Of a stretch of DNA of 40,152 nt, positions 5,838-12,835 are shown in pieces (within the stretch, counting starts at the first letter, position 1; each line of letters begins with the position of its first letter). The translations under genes and the position numbers were made by a program. Source of the stretch: a virus; the IMG/VR virus record IMGVR_UViG_3300045125_000008, positions 1-40,152 of that record. One strand, written 5' to 3'. The notes under the pieces were generated by a model. That model saw only the letters and a list, made by a program, of their open reading frames with translations, was not told the DNA's origin and did not search any database.

Positions 5838-5952
5838 TGGCTCTCTTATTCATCTCATCTATGTATCGGTCAGCCCTAAGTTTCTTTTCTTGTGCAATCT
5901 TCTTACGACGCAGAGCTGCCTTGTATGGCGAATGCTCTTTAGGCTTAGTCAT
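5809..5952 (-). CDS. Small basic protein, unknown
   Basis: This 47-residue gene starts at 5952 in overlap with the upstream stop (ATGACTAA) and runs 29 nt into the sigma-like gene. The product is Lys/Arg-rich and helical ('YKAALRRKKIAQEKKLRADR'). No family is recognised. Overlap on both ends supports its being real. Confidence 0.55.
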   Translation of the reverse strand: MTKPKEHSPYKAALRRKKIAQEKKLRADRYIDEMNKRANEPDTSIRP

Positions 5953-6115
5953 TGACTATGAACTTCTTTCTGATAGCAAAGGCTGTGCCCTTCCAGTTAG
6001 CACGCCAAGCATCTATAAGTTCAGCATCTATCTCTAAGTAAGTGTGGTCGCACATCCACTCCAGGTAGGCAGCTATCTCCTCAGCTGTCTGGTTTCTAAT
6101 CTCTTGCTCAGTCAT
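5945..6115 (-). CDS. Small acidic protein, unknown
   Basis: A 56-residue intact gene. The product is helical ('MTEQEIRNQTAEEIAAYLEW', later 'DAWRANWKGTAFAIRKKF'). Its ATG overlaps the end of the coiled-coil gene upstream and its stop overlaps the next start. No known domain is recognised. Confidence 0.55.
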   Translation of the reverse strand: MTEQEIRNQTAEEIAAYLEWMCDHTYLEIDAELIDAWRANWKGTAFAIRKKFIVND

Positions 6116-6485
6116 CTAATTCCACCTTGCCAATACAATGAACATAGACCTGCTCTCCTTCGTAAAGACCTAGAGCATTATCATATGGGGTTATCTTGTA
6201 AGTAAAGGAAATAGATTTAGGTCTGCCTAATTTCTTTATGACATCATAAGTTAGATTCTGTGCTGCTAATTCTTTTGTTGCAGTAAGCAATGCTTCGTTG
6301 TCTATCTGGCTTTTAGGGTAGACGTTAGAACTTACATACTCAGTAAAATTCTTAGGCACTGTTCCTCGCATAGACTCAACTTCATTGAGTAAATTCAAAT
6401 GACGTTGCTCTAAATCAGAGATTAGAAGTCTCGTATTCTCGTGCCTTGTTTCTAAAAGGCGCAGTCTTTTCCAGATACTAGTCAT
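6108..6485 (-). CDS. Coiled-coil protein, unknown
   Basis: An intact 125-residue protein. Residues 1-45 form a predicted coiled coil ('WKRLRLLETRHENTRLLISD'), followed by a mixed domain with 'AAQNLTYDVIKKLGRPKSIS' and a beta-rich end ('EQVYVHCIGKVELDD'). It begins within the end of the small gene upstream and overlaps the next start. I do not recognise the family. Its position between replication genes suggests an accessory role. Confidence 0.6.
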   Translation of the reverse strand: MTSIWKRLRLLETRHENTRLLISDLEQRHLNLLNEVESMRGTVPKNFTEYVSSNVYPKSQIDNEALLTATKELAAQNLTYDVIKKLGRPKSISFTYKITPYDNALGLYEGEQVYVHCIGKVELDD

Positions 6486-6624
6486 TGGGATACCAAACTT
6501 TAGTTATCCATCCAACTAGATAACGTGCTTCATCTCTGGTAATTATCTTTGCCTTGTATAAGTCAATAACGTCATAGCAATCAAAGTCTTTATCTTCTGT
6601 TTTCTTCCATCTAAGTCGCTTCAT
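6478..6624 (-). CDS. Small protein, unknown
   Basis: A 48-residue gene whose ATG at 6624 overlaps the reconstructed stop of the DUF1599 gene. The product ('MKRLRWKKTEDKDFDCYDVI', 'RDEARYLVGWITKVWYPND') resembles small phage proteins with a helical 'T.DEARYLVGW' core. No function is known. It overlaps the coiled-coil gene by 8 nt. Confidence 0.55.
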   Translation of the reverse strand: MKRLRWKKTEDKDFDCYDVIDLYKAKIITRDEARYLVGWITKVWYPND

Positions 6625-7039
6625 TACTTATCCTCTGGTAGCTCAGGCCACTTCTTATCTAGCACCATAATTGCAATAGCAGAGTAATTCAGTAGGTCTA
6701 TGAAGGAGTCTCTAAGCGATTCGTTGGAAGGACTAACTTTTGAATCGACGAGATTATTGATTCTCGCAACCTTGTCCCACATTCGCACGCGGAGTCCGTT
6801 GAGTGGTCCACCTGGACTGTGAGCGATGTTTTTGGACCGTAATCGTGATGTTTGCGGATGAGCAAATTCCCTGCTGAGTCGAGAATTCTCCAGACGTCTG
6901 TAATAAATTCATCATCTATCTCCTTGCGGGCATCGGCTGACAGGTTATCGTCCCAGCCTTGTAATCTATCGAAAGTATTATCATCCCCATATCCGTCAAT
7001 AATCTGGCTGCCTCTTGCAACTCTTTCTTGCTCACTCAC
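6624..7039 (-). CDS. DUF1599 / nucleotide-modification-associated domain protein, frameshifted
   Basis: The GTG start at 7039 has GGAGGAGCAAA upstream and overlaps the primase stop. The first frame carries 'RKHHDYGPK'. After an A-run at about 6825-6830 the next frame reads 'NIAHSPGGPLNGLRVRMWDK', 'VARINNL', 'NESLRDSFIDLLNYSAIAIM', ending at 6624. The order H..YGP.NI ... LxGLxVRxxDK ... NL ... E...D...DL.NY is the signature of DUF1599 (NMAD1), linked by comparative genomics to modified nucleotides or base modification. Full length is about 138 residues. One missing A in the homopolymer explains the break. Confidence 0.7.
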
Positions 7040-7950
7040 TTTGCTCCTCCTACTAGGTTGGCTGTTGCGTCTTTACCATTGGCTAAGTAATAGTCCGTTA
7101 TGTCCATACCTGGTGGTAATTGTACTATTTGAGAGTTAAAAATCTCTCCTGCAACACGCCGAGAAAACTCCATACCAGGGTTAGAACCATCTTCTTTGAT
7201 GTCGTTATCGCCGACAACATAAACTGTATCAAAGCCACTAAATAGCTTTGTATAAAAGGTTTCCAAGCAGCTACTCCTGGCACACCAACGGCAGGTACAT
7301 TAGTAACGGACTCCGTTATTATTGCATCAAACTCACCTTCGCAGATGACGATTGACCTGTGACTAGCCATAGTAGAAGCTACATTAAACAGGTGTGACTT
7401 TTGCCCAATCGGTGCGCCATACTTAGGCTTGCCATCATCTAACCTACGAAACTTAAAGCCTACGCATAGACCAAGTGCTGTGATATAAGGTATTGATATC
7501 CAACCCTCATACATTTGATGACCCTCGATTGGGTCTTTGATAGTGCCGAGCTGATATTTAGCTGCGGTTAGTTCAGATATCCCACGTCCGTCTAGGTAAG
7601 CGAGCGCCTCGTCGCTTATTTCCTGTGCGTAGTGGACTGCCGCTTCCAGCAGTGATTTCGTTTGCCCTACTGAGTGCATCCTTAAACCCCAAGTTCTCCA
7701 GTTCCATAACTATATTAACTGCATTACCACCCTTGCCACAGGTGTGGCAGTAGTAAAGGTTGTTATAGGTATCAATCACTGCGCTCTTTCTGCTGTCATC
7801 GTGCATACAGCAGCGCACTGATATGTTAAAACCTTCCTTTACTTCTCCTCCAAAGTGTCTTACTACATCTGCTATGGGGATTGTGTTCGTATCTGAGGAA
7901 CCTTGGCCCCTTTTTTTACGAACCACCCTGGACCAGTCCTGTGCTGGCAT
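7036..7950 (-). CDS. DnaG-like primase (CHC2 zinc finger plus Toprim), frameshifted
   Basis: Three consecutive frames form one primase. Its N terminus has 'IPIADVVRHFGGEV' and the CHC2 zinc finger: 'CCMHDD' and 'YYCHTCGKGGNAVNIVMELE'. The middle is the primase core and first Toprim motif, 'IVICEGEFDAI', with 'VPAVGVPGVAAW'. The last frame carries 'TVYVVGDNDIKEDG' (Toprim D-x-D) and 'VQLPPGMDITDYYL'. Breaks lie near 7660 and 7260. It would make RNA primers for phage replication together with the helicase at 8838-9669. I use the ATG at 7950, which has AAAGGAGA upstream. Intact size is about 305 residues, typical of small phage primases. Confidence 0.8.
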
Positions 7951-7979
7951 CCGCAGTCTCCTTTGCAGCTCTCGTGCAT
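7872..7979 (-). CDS. Possible Cys-rich peptide overlapping the primase start
   Basis: A 35-codon frame from ATG 7979 reads 'MHESCKGDCGCQHRTGPGW' and overlaps the primase N terminus by 79 nt in another frame. The Cys pattern C-x3-C-x-C-x-H looks deliberate, so it may be a real mini-protein, or the true 5' end of a primase whose frame is shifted at the A-run near 7910. The sequence cannot decide this. Confidence 0.35.
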   Translation of the reverse strand: MHESCKGDCGCQHRTGPGWFVKKGAKVPQIRTQSP

Positions 7980-7983
7980 ATCT

Positions 7984-8049
7984 TTAGCTAGCTGCAGTAT
8001 TACCTAGCGTATTGTTATGGCACCGCCATTTACAGTTGTCGCAAATCAT
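7984..8049 (-). CDS. Possible 21-residue Cys-rich peptide
   Basis: The ATG overlaps the upstream TGA (AATGATT). The product begins 'MICDNCKWRCHNNT' with C-x2-C and a C-H pair, resembling half a zinc ribbon. Small size limits confidence, but the overlap is typical of this unit. Confidence 0.35.
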   Translation of the reverse strand: MICDNCKWRCHNNTLGNTAAS

Positions 8050-8168
8050 TCTTCTTCCTTAACTTCTTCTGTTGGTTCTTCAGGTAGTGGAGCATCCTCT
8101 AGCTGTGGTTCAGGTGTTGGGTTGTTCCAGATTTCAGTTGTTGTAATTTGTCCGTTTGGTATTGGCAT
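8046..8168 (-). CDS. Acidic Pro/Glu-rich mini-protein
   Basis: A 40-residue gene starts in the TAATG overlap with the upstream gene. The product ends in a Pro/Glu-rich tail ('PEPQLEDAPLPEEPTEEVKE') and is probably disordered. The extreme acidity suggests a protein-binding tail. No family is recognised. Confidence 0.5.
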   Translation of the reverse strand: MPIPNGQITTTEIWNNPTPEPQLEDAPLPEEPTEEVKEEE

Positions 8169-8485
8169 TATTGTCTTGTCCTTTCTAAGTCCTCTTTTAT
8201 TTCAGAGATTTTCTTTTCATATTTTGCTATCTGTGAAGCAAAGTATTCGTACATAGATTCATCATCAGTAAACTTGGCTTTCCTGAGGTTAGATTCTTTT
8301 TCTTCTCTGACGCCATCAGCATAGCCATAGTTTAATCCATCCTGAAAGCCTTTGCCATACCCTAGATTATATCCGTGATTAAGAATCTCATCCGGAGACT
8401 TTCTTTTCTTAGAAATGAACTTTAGAAATTCATATCTTTGTGGTTCAACATCTTTTAGTTTTTCTACCCATCTCATACTTTTCAT
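8168..8485 (-). CDS. Charged protein with Gly/Tyr repeat, unknown
   Basis: An intact 105-residue protein. The centre has an unusual Gly-Tyr pattern ('HGYNLGYGKGFQDGLNYGYA'), and the C-terminal 40 residues look like a coiled coil ('FASQIAKYEKKISEIKEDLE'). It lies between the resolvase-like gene and the small acidic gene in the replication unit. No family is recognised. Confidence 0.55.
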   Translation of the reverse strand: MKSMRWVEKLKDVEPQRYEFLKFISKKRKSPDEILNHGYNLGYGKGFQDGLNYGYADGVREEKESNLRKAKFTDDESMYEYFASQIAKYEKKISEIKEDLERTRQ

Positions 8486-8488
8486 TAC

Positions 8489-8841
8489 TTATTCCTGTCT
8501 ATGTACCCATTGGTCTAAGTCCTGGATGACCCAGGCCTTCTCTACTCCGTGCTGTCTGCGTTTTACTATAACGAAGGCCAGAGGAGAATTGAGCAAACCT
8601 CTAGCCTTCGCATAGTTGGCTGCCTCAGTCTGAGCCTCTGCCCAGAACTGCGGAAGATCTGATTGACTTGCGGTTCTTACATTCCAGAATGTACGTCTGA
8701 CCTGCGATTATGGTAACGATGTCACCTTCATCATTGGCTCCGGCCTTAGCCAGACGCTCAGCAAAGTGTCCTAGTTTGCGCAGATATTTCATAACATCTG
8801 TCTCAAACTTTGAACCCTTTAGCCTTGTTGTATGAACTCAC
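8489..8841 (-). CDS. Holliday-junction-resolvase-like PD-(D/E)XK nuclease, frameshifted
   Basis: The GTG start at 8841 overlaps the helicase stop (GTGA). Joined across breaks near 8810 and 8660 the product reads 'NKAKGSKFETDVMKYLRKLG', 'GANDEGDIVTIIAGQTYILE', 'CKNRKSI', 'DLPQFWAEAQTEAANYAKAR' and 'VIVKRRQHGVEKAWVIQDL'. A G-D-I ... E-x-K active site and a helix with Q/W/E after it fit the resolvase/RecB-like nuclease family of actinophages. It probably resolves branched DNA during replication or packaging. Size about 115 residues. Confidence 0.7.
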
Positions 8842-9669
8842 AACATACTCGCATTCACTAACACTGGTCTGCCATATTGGTCAGTATCTCTTATCTCACA
8901 GGTGGCAAAGTTTACAGACAAAGATGTTGAATCCTTACCATCTGCAGAGTGTTTTCCAAAACGATTCTTTACAGCTGCAACCTTAAGAGTATTATCAAAA
9001 GGACTGTAGCCAAGAGTAAGTATTGTCGCAGGTAACTGCGAAACCTTTCCGTGAATTGACCTGCGTGGAGGCGGTTCACTTGGTGGTCCATACTCACTCT
9101 GCTCTGATACGTGGTGCAGTACTAAGACACAGGCCTCAGTCTTGCGTGCCATATCGTGCAGCTCCATCATTATCTGTCGGAGTCCTGCCCATTCATTATC
9201 AGTTTCAGCAACGACGTTCATTAGGTTATCTATAACAATTAGCTCAGGGCTTATGCCATAGAGTTCAATGTAAGCTTTAATCTCATCTTCGATATCGTCA
9301 AGATTCGGTGATGAATCAAAGGCCCATTGGATGTGAGATATCTTGTCAACATAGCCATCGTAGAAACGAGGGTTGTGGTTGATTTGATTCTCAACTGTTT
9401 GCTGTGAGTGTCCGGAGACGTGCGCTATTGCACGCAGCCACACTGTAGCTACATCAGTATCTGCCGAGAAGAAAAGCGTTGGCACCTTAGCTTGGATAGC
9501 ATAGACCAATGCGAACATTGACTTGCCAGCGTTAGGAGCTGCAGCGACCATACATACCTGGCCTCTGCGAAACTTTATCTCTTTAGCTTTCAAGTGCTTT
9601 CCAAACAGTGGGCAAATGGTTTTGCGGCAGTTGACCAACATTACGCCAAGCCCTGTCTAACCTAAGCAC
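8838..9669 (-). CDS. DnaB/RecA-like replicative helicase ATPase, frameshifted near the start
   Basis: The core has a Walker A 'AAAPNAGKSMFAL', a Walker B 'ELIVIDNLMNV', and sensor-like motifs 'VLVLHHVSEQSEYG' and 'AAVKNRFGKH', matching the RecA-fold ATPase domain of DnaB-type helicases (AAA_25/KaiC-like). I place the start at GTG 9669, where GGGAGGAACA is an ideal Shine-Dalgarno and the frame reads 'RAWRNVGQLPQNHLPTVWKA', typical of these proteins. An extra T near 9585 moves it into the ATPase frame. The product is about 275 residues, shorter than host DnaB because the N-terminal domain is missing. It works with the primase at 7036-7950. Confidence 0.75.
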
Positions 9670-9925
9670 TGTTCCTCCCGTCGTAATACTATGTTTAGTT
9701 TTTTGCGGATGGAGACTCGGTCCCAGCTCAGTGAGACCACCCCAGATTCCGTGACGCTCATTGTAGATACCCCATTCTGCACACTCAGCTTTATGCTCAC
9801 AGTTGTTACATATACTTCTAGCGTAGTAAGGTTTCAGCGGATGTTCCGTATCCTGTTTCAGGAAACCAGGAATCACCACCTGATTGAGCGCACAGAGGAG
9901 TCTCGTATTCACGAGGCTCTCTCAT
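9657..9925 (-). CDS. WhiB-family iron-sulfur transcription factor, frameshifted
   Basis: Pieces in three frames align to one WhiB protein: 'LCAQ' then 'SGGDSWFPETGYGTSAETLL', then 'SICNNCEHKAECAEWGIYNE', 'RHGIWGGLTEL', and 'RVSIRKKLNIVL' to the TAG at 9657. The four Cys (one early, C-x2-C, one late) bind a 4Fe-4S cluster; GIWGG is the WhiB turn and the basic tail contacts DNA. WhiB proteins are restricted to actinobacteria and their phages, which is strong host evidence. The ATG at 9925 overlaps the upstream TGA. Phage WhiBs can block host WhiB function or superinfection; which applies here is unknown. Confidence 0.85.
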
Positions 9926-10300
9926 ACATTTATCGAACCCAGATAGTTTGCGCACTTGTCTGTTGCACCCTTTGGTGCAGTTACACATATAGCCCTTCCA
10001 AGGACCCTTTAGCGCCTGACGCCTTCACGATAAGCCATTGCTCCGTGCTTACAAGCATTAGCCACGTTGCAGCAGGTGCAGCTGCTGCTGCTGGTGCAGC
10101 TACAGTACTTGGCAACGGGCGCAGCAGGTCTAAGCGCTACGAAACTGAGTCTGCTAGTTGATACAATCAGTGCAGATACCATCTGCAAATCTGTTAGCCA
10201 GTCTCCAAGTCCTCTTACATCTGTCGCGTAAAGATTTACTAGTGTTCCATCTGCCAAGCTTGTAGTTGACTTGGAACTTTGTTGATTCTGGTGCAGCCAT
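9922..10300 (-). CDS. Conserved actinophage protein with C-terminal Cys motif, frameshifted
   Basis: GGAGAAAATATAA precedes the ATG at 10300. The product starts 'MAAPESTKFQVNYKL', then in the next frame 'ADGTLVNLYATDV', 'WLTDLQMVSALI', an Ala/Pro-rich linker (coded by GCA/GCT runs around 10070-10100) and a C-terminal zinc-like module 'NACKHGAMAYREG', 'GPWKGYMC', 'APKGATDKCANYL'. I know this arrangement from actinophage replication regions, where its function is not assigned. A DNA-binding role is a guess. The stop overlaps the WhiB start. Confidence 0.6.
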
Positions 10301-10354
10301 TTATATTTTCTCCAGTATGTTTGATGGAAAGCCTTGTGCTTTCCTTGCCTTGCT

Positions 10355-11253
10355 TCAGTTGGCACGATAACCTAGTGCTTTCTCCACCGCTTCTTTGTCT
10401 ACTGTATTGCTTTGGACTGTTGTCCATCTGATTTCGAATCCAGATATTAGTAACGCCGAGTTATACCAAGCAAGTCCCTCTCTTAGGGACTCCTTTCGTT
10501 CGTTCTAGTTGCTTTATCTGGCTATCGAACCTGTAGATATTCCATAGCATTTTTATCTGCTTCAGGATTATCAATCATCGGTAATTCAGATTTTGGTATG
10601 TTCTTTTTTTATACCAACGCATCCCATCTCACCAGAGGCGTCATAGAACTTGCAGTAGCTAGCGCAGTAGGACTCGTGCCTTTCAGGGGCAGGAGCTTCT
10701 TGCGCGGTCCGAATAGCTTCTAACCAATTCAGAGCCTCTAGTGCGATGGCTTCGTCATAGGGTTCAGAGTGAACTAGGATGTCACGCTCATCCCCATCAC
10801 GAGGTATAGCTACTAGGTTCACGTGTCTGGACCTTCCCCAAGCCAGACTTTGAAATCAAGTAACCATAGACCTGAACTTGCCAGCGTTGCTGTTGAGTTG
10901 GAAAGTAAGAAAGATTCTTCACCTTCGTAGTTTTCCAGTCAACGACATCACCTGTCCCAGGAATGAAACAATCAACGTGTGCCTTCATACCGCCGTATTC
11001 GACAGTCTTCTCCAGAAGTACATCTTGATTGTCGGCAAGAGCAGACTCTATTGCAGCGTGGATGGCAGTACCCATAATCGCTGCGAGCTTTATCTCGTTG
11101 TCATTGGTTTCAGGTTGATTGTTCAACCTGATACCAAACCTTACGGCGGCATCCACCAAGCTCTGATGGTCCTATCTGTACCTGCGTGGAACGACCACGC
11201 TTGTTCTCTTTTTCGTGAAGAGACTTCACTAATAATTCTTTGATGTCCATCAT
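10355..11253 (-). CDS. RecB/Cas4-like exonuclease, frameshifted
   Basis: The reading starts at ATGATG (11253/11250) with 'MDIKELLVKSLHEK', 'QIGPSELGGCRRKVWYQ', and continues after a break near 11130 with 'GTAIHAAIESAL'. The nuclease core is 'GMKAHVDCFIPGTGDVVDWK' (PD-(D/E)XK: D-V-V-D-W-K) followed by 'QRWQVQVYGYLI' (the Q-x3-Y motif of RecB-family nucleases). Further frames give 'YCASYCKFYDASGEMGC', which with the early Cys forms a Cas4/AddB-like iron-sulfur cluster, then 'DNPEADKNAMEYL' and 'WYNSALLISGFEIRWTTVQS', ending at 10355. Breaks lie near 10815, 10610 (A-run) and 10525. About 295 residues. It probably trims DNA ends for recombination. Confidence 0.75.
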
Positions 11254-11351
11254 ATCCCTGGAAACACCTCTCCTTTACTCCAGCGTGTAACTGTAATGTT
11301 GAAGAATAACAGGTTTACCTGAAAAACTCTAGCCATTATTTCTTGTGGCAT
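11250..11351 (-). CDS. Small possible helix-turn-helix protein
   Basis: The frame from ATG 11351 reads 'MPQEIMARVFQVNLL' and 'ITVTRWSKGEVFPGI', ending in an overlap with the exonuclease start. The outline 'xEIMARxFxV ... TVTRWSKGE' resembles a DNA-binding helix-turn-helix of excisionase or repressor type, perhaps damaged by an indel in the loop. Upstream codons ('VLDYYHEYSY') may belong to the same protein. The call is tentative, but a small HTH protein would matter because the window also holds an integrase. Confidence 0.35.
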   Translation of the reverse strand: MPQEIMARVFQVNLLFFNITVTRWSKGEVFPGI

Positions 11352-11531
11352 ATAGCTGTATTCGTGGTAGTAATCCAAGACCAATAGCCCAGTTACTTAT
11401 GTGCTATGCAGGTTAGAAGTACATGCTCCAGGTTGCACCAGTCTTTTCTCATTCTACATTGCCTTCTGCAATAGATGCTGTAGCCAATATGCCTCTTGTA
11501 ATCTGTTTCGTTTAGTCAAATATCTCTGTCA
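11352..11531 (-). pseudogene. Frameshift-dense stretch, remains of one or two small genes
   Basis: Short protein-like pieces occur in different frames: 'MTEIFD' directly after the upstream stop, 'TKRNRLQEAYWLQHLLQKAM', 'MRKDWCNLEHVLLTCIAHK' and 'VLDYYHEYSY'. None forms an open frame of useful length. I think this is one or two small genes broken by several indels, but I cannot reconstruct them. Confidence 0.35.
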
Positions 11532-11671
11532 TCAATACCGTTCGCCAGATTCTCTATCATCTTCGGGTAGCCAGTGGTCGCAAATGTAAAATCGATGGGA
11601 AGTTATCTGTATGCTTCCAATGTCCATAGCAGTTTGCTCACGTTGTCGTTAGAGCCAATCTGTATATGCAC
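11532..11671 (-). CDS. Small protein with IC-x-H motif, frameshifted
   Basis: A GTG at 11671 preceded by GAAGGAG begins 'VHIQIGSNDNVSKLLWTLEA'. The frame closes after 'YR', but the adjacent frame continues 'ITSHRFYICDHWLPEDDRES' to the TGA at 11532-11534. The result is a protein of about 45 residues with a C-x2-H pair. The family is unknown. The good Shine-Dalgarno and the neat join make a real gene likely. Confidence 0.45.
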
Positions 11672-11800
11672 TTCAACTCCTTCTCAATAGCCTGTGGTCT
11701 GCAGTTAGCCGTCCCAAGAGTAAGCAATAGTGCCAGTGGAATCAATACAGTCTGAACTTGCACTAGTTCTTAGATGCTTCCTGCAAGTCACTTCAGTCAC
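11672..11800 (-). CDS. Cys-rich small protein related to its neighbour, frameshifted
   Basis: From GTG 11800 the frame reads 'VTEVTCRKHLRTSASSDC' and 'STGTIAYSWDG' to TAA 11705-11707. Another frame carries 'NCRPQAIEKELK' just before the next start. The end resembles the C-terminal 'C.xTI.AIEKEL' element of the gene upstream and of the plus-strand gene at 3544-3755. I take it as a damaged member of that family. Boundaries are uncertain. Confidence 0.35.
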
Positions 11801-12035
11801 CCTCTCTATAGCCTCAATGGTTCAGCAAGGATAGTCTGCCATAAAGTCCCCATCACCACAACTTCGCAATACAAAGCGGTACAGCTTGTTGTTGCTTCCG
11901 TCCATGAATGTCCAATTAGGCTTGATGCACTTCAACTACTGCAAGAAGCGCTAACAAGAAATCATTGCGTGCTTCGTGAGCATCTTTTTCGTGTGCAATA
12001 TCTGCTAACTTCAGTTTCAATTCTTCGTATGTCAC
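11798..12035 (-). CDS. Cys-rich phage protein of the YPCxTI type, frameshifted
   Basis: GTG 12035 overlaps the upstream TGA. The product starts 'VTYEELKLKLADIAHEKDAH', continues 'DFLLALLAVVEVHQA', then in the next frame 'TFMDGSNNKLYRFVLRSCGD' and 'DFMADYPC', an in-frame TGA at 11822-11824, and 'TIEAIERVTE'. The layout (helix, L-A-V-V-E-x-H, C-x2-C-like region, Y-P-C-x-T-I-x-A-I-E) is the same family as 3544-3755. The TGA is probably a substitution or indel error, since the motif resumes in frame. Function unknown. Confidence 0.5.
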
Positions 12036-12256
12036 GATAACATCTTTTCGACAGCATCTGCAATACGTTTCAAGCTGATGCTCTGACACGCATCATAACT
12101 GTGGTCAGATTTACCACAAACCTTACATAAACTTTTCTTACTACTTGAAGCTATAACTGAATCAAATATTGAACCACCTGCACGAGAATGTTTCCTTCTC
12201 TGCTTCAGGCTTTTTCTTGGTCTTTTATAGCGTACAAACATTTCTTTGTCTATCAC
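12032..12256 (-). CDS. CCHC zinc-knuckle protein
   Basis: GTG 12256 overlaps the protease stop (GTGA) and has AAGGAGGG at ideal distance. The 74-residue product has a very basic N-terminal half ('RYKRPRKSLKQRRKHSRAGG'), a Ser-rich linker, and 'CKVCGKSDHSYDAC', an exact C-x2-C-x4-H-x4-C zinc knuckle as in retroviral nucleocapsid proteins, then a helix ('RIADAVEKMLS'). Such knuckles bind single-stranded nucleic acid. A basic arm plus knuckle suggests RNA or ssDNA binding. The frame is intact, and the link to the protease upstream is very tight. Confidence 0.7.
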   Translation of the reverse strand: MIDKEMFVRYKRPRKSLKQRRKHSRAGGSIFDSVIASSSKKSLCKVCGKSDHSYDACQSISLKRIADAVEKMLS

Positions 12257-12835
12257 GATAACTCCCTCCTTTGAGTAACCAACTGTATTGGCGGACAGCT
12301 ATTCGTGTCCAGTAAGCAAGAGATTTGAACGGCTCGTTCGGCGTGTCGTTCTACATTACCAGCAGTAAGACGACCCACACGGTCATAAAGATAGCCAAGA
12401 GAATAAGCGCCACCAGTCCCGAGGCCATAAATGTTATTATCCGATTTGATAAACGATAGGTCCGACGCGATATGGAATACATTCCCATCAAACGCGAGAA
12501 GGTAGTCGAAGCCTGAGTCTTTTTCTTTCGCCGCGTCATACGGGTCGTATCCATTCTCCTTGAACGCCGTGAGTATGGATGGCAGAACCTTCTTGCCCAT
12601 CCACTGTATCGGGTCTGCACCTTTGTATGTTGGCGGAGTCCAGTTGTAAGTCAAGATGTCACCAGGTCTAGCATCGCCCGTAATACCTAGCAGATACTTA
12701 CCAACGTGAATTATTTTCGGAGTGGAGGTACTAACAGTCCTCATCGTATCTTCTGTTATTTGACTATCAGCCGCTAAGACGCTGCTATCTGTCCAACTCT
12801 ATTCCTACCAAGGTTGTCAAGCGTTTACCTGCCAT
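12253..12835 (-). CDS. Proteasome beta/HslV-like Ntn-hydrolase, frameshifted near N terminus
   Basis: From ATG 12835 the frame reads 'MAGKRLTTLVGIELD'; after an extra base near 12787 it continues 'SSVLAADSQITEDTM'. Residues T-T-L-V-G-I followed by V-L-A-A-D-S-Q match the N terminus of HslV/proteasome beta subunits, where the first Thr is freed by removal of a short propeptide (here six residues) and acts as nucleophile. Then come 'KIIHVGKYLLGITGDARPGD' (Lys general base region) and 'IYGLGTGGAYSLGYLYDR', the G-x-G-G-x-(Y/F)-A-x-G motif, and 'ERAVQIS'. Length is about 190 residues, normal for the family. No partner ATPase (HslU/Mpa-like) is in the window. Confidence 0.8.

Noticed and set aside
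8017-10161. Several plus-strand open frames of 60-160 codons opposite replication genes
   Set aside because: They lie opposite minus-strand genes with clear motifs (helicase, WhiB), are rich in Cys, Ser and His, and lack Shine-Dalgarno sequences.
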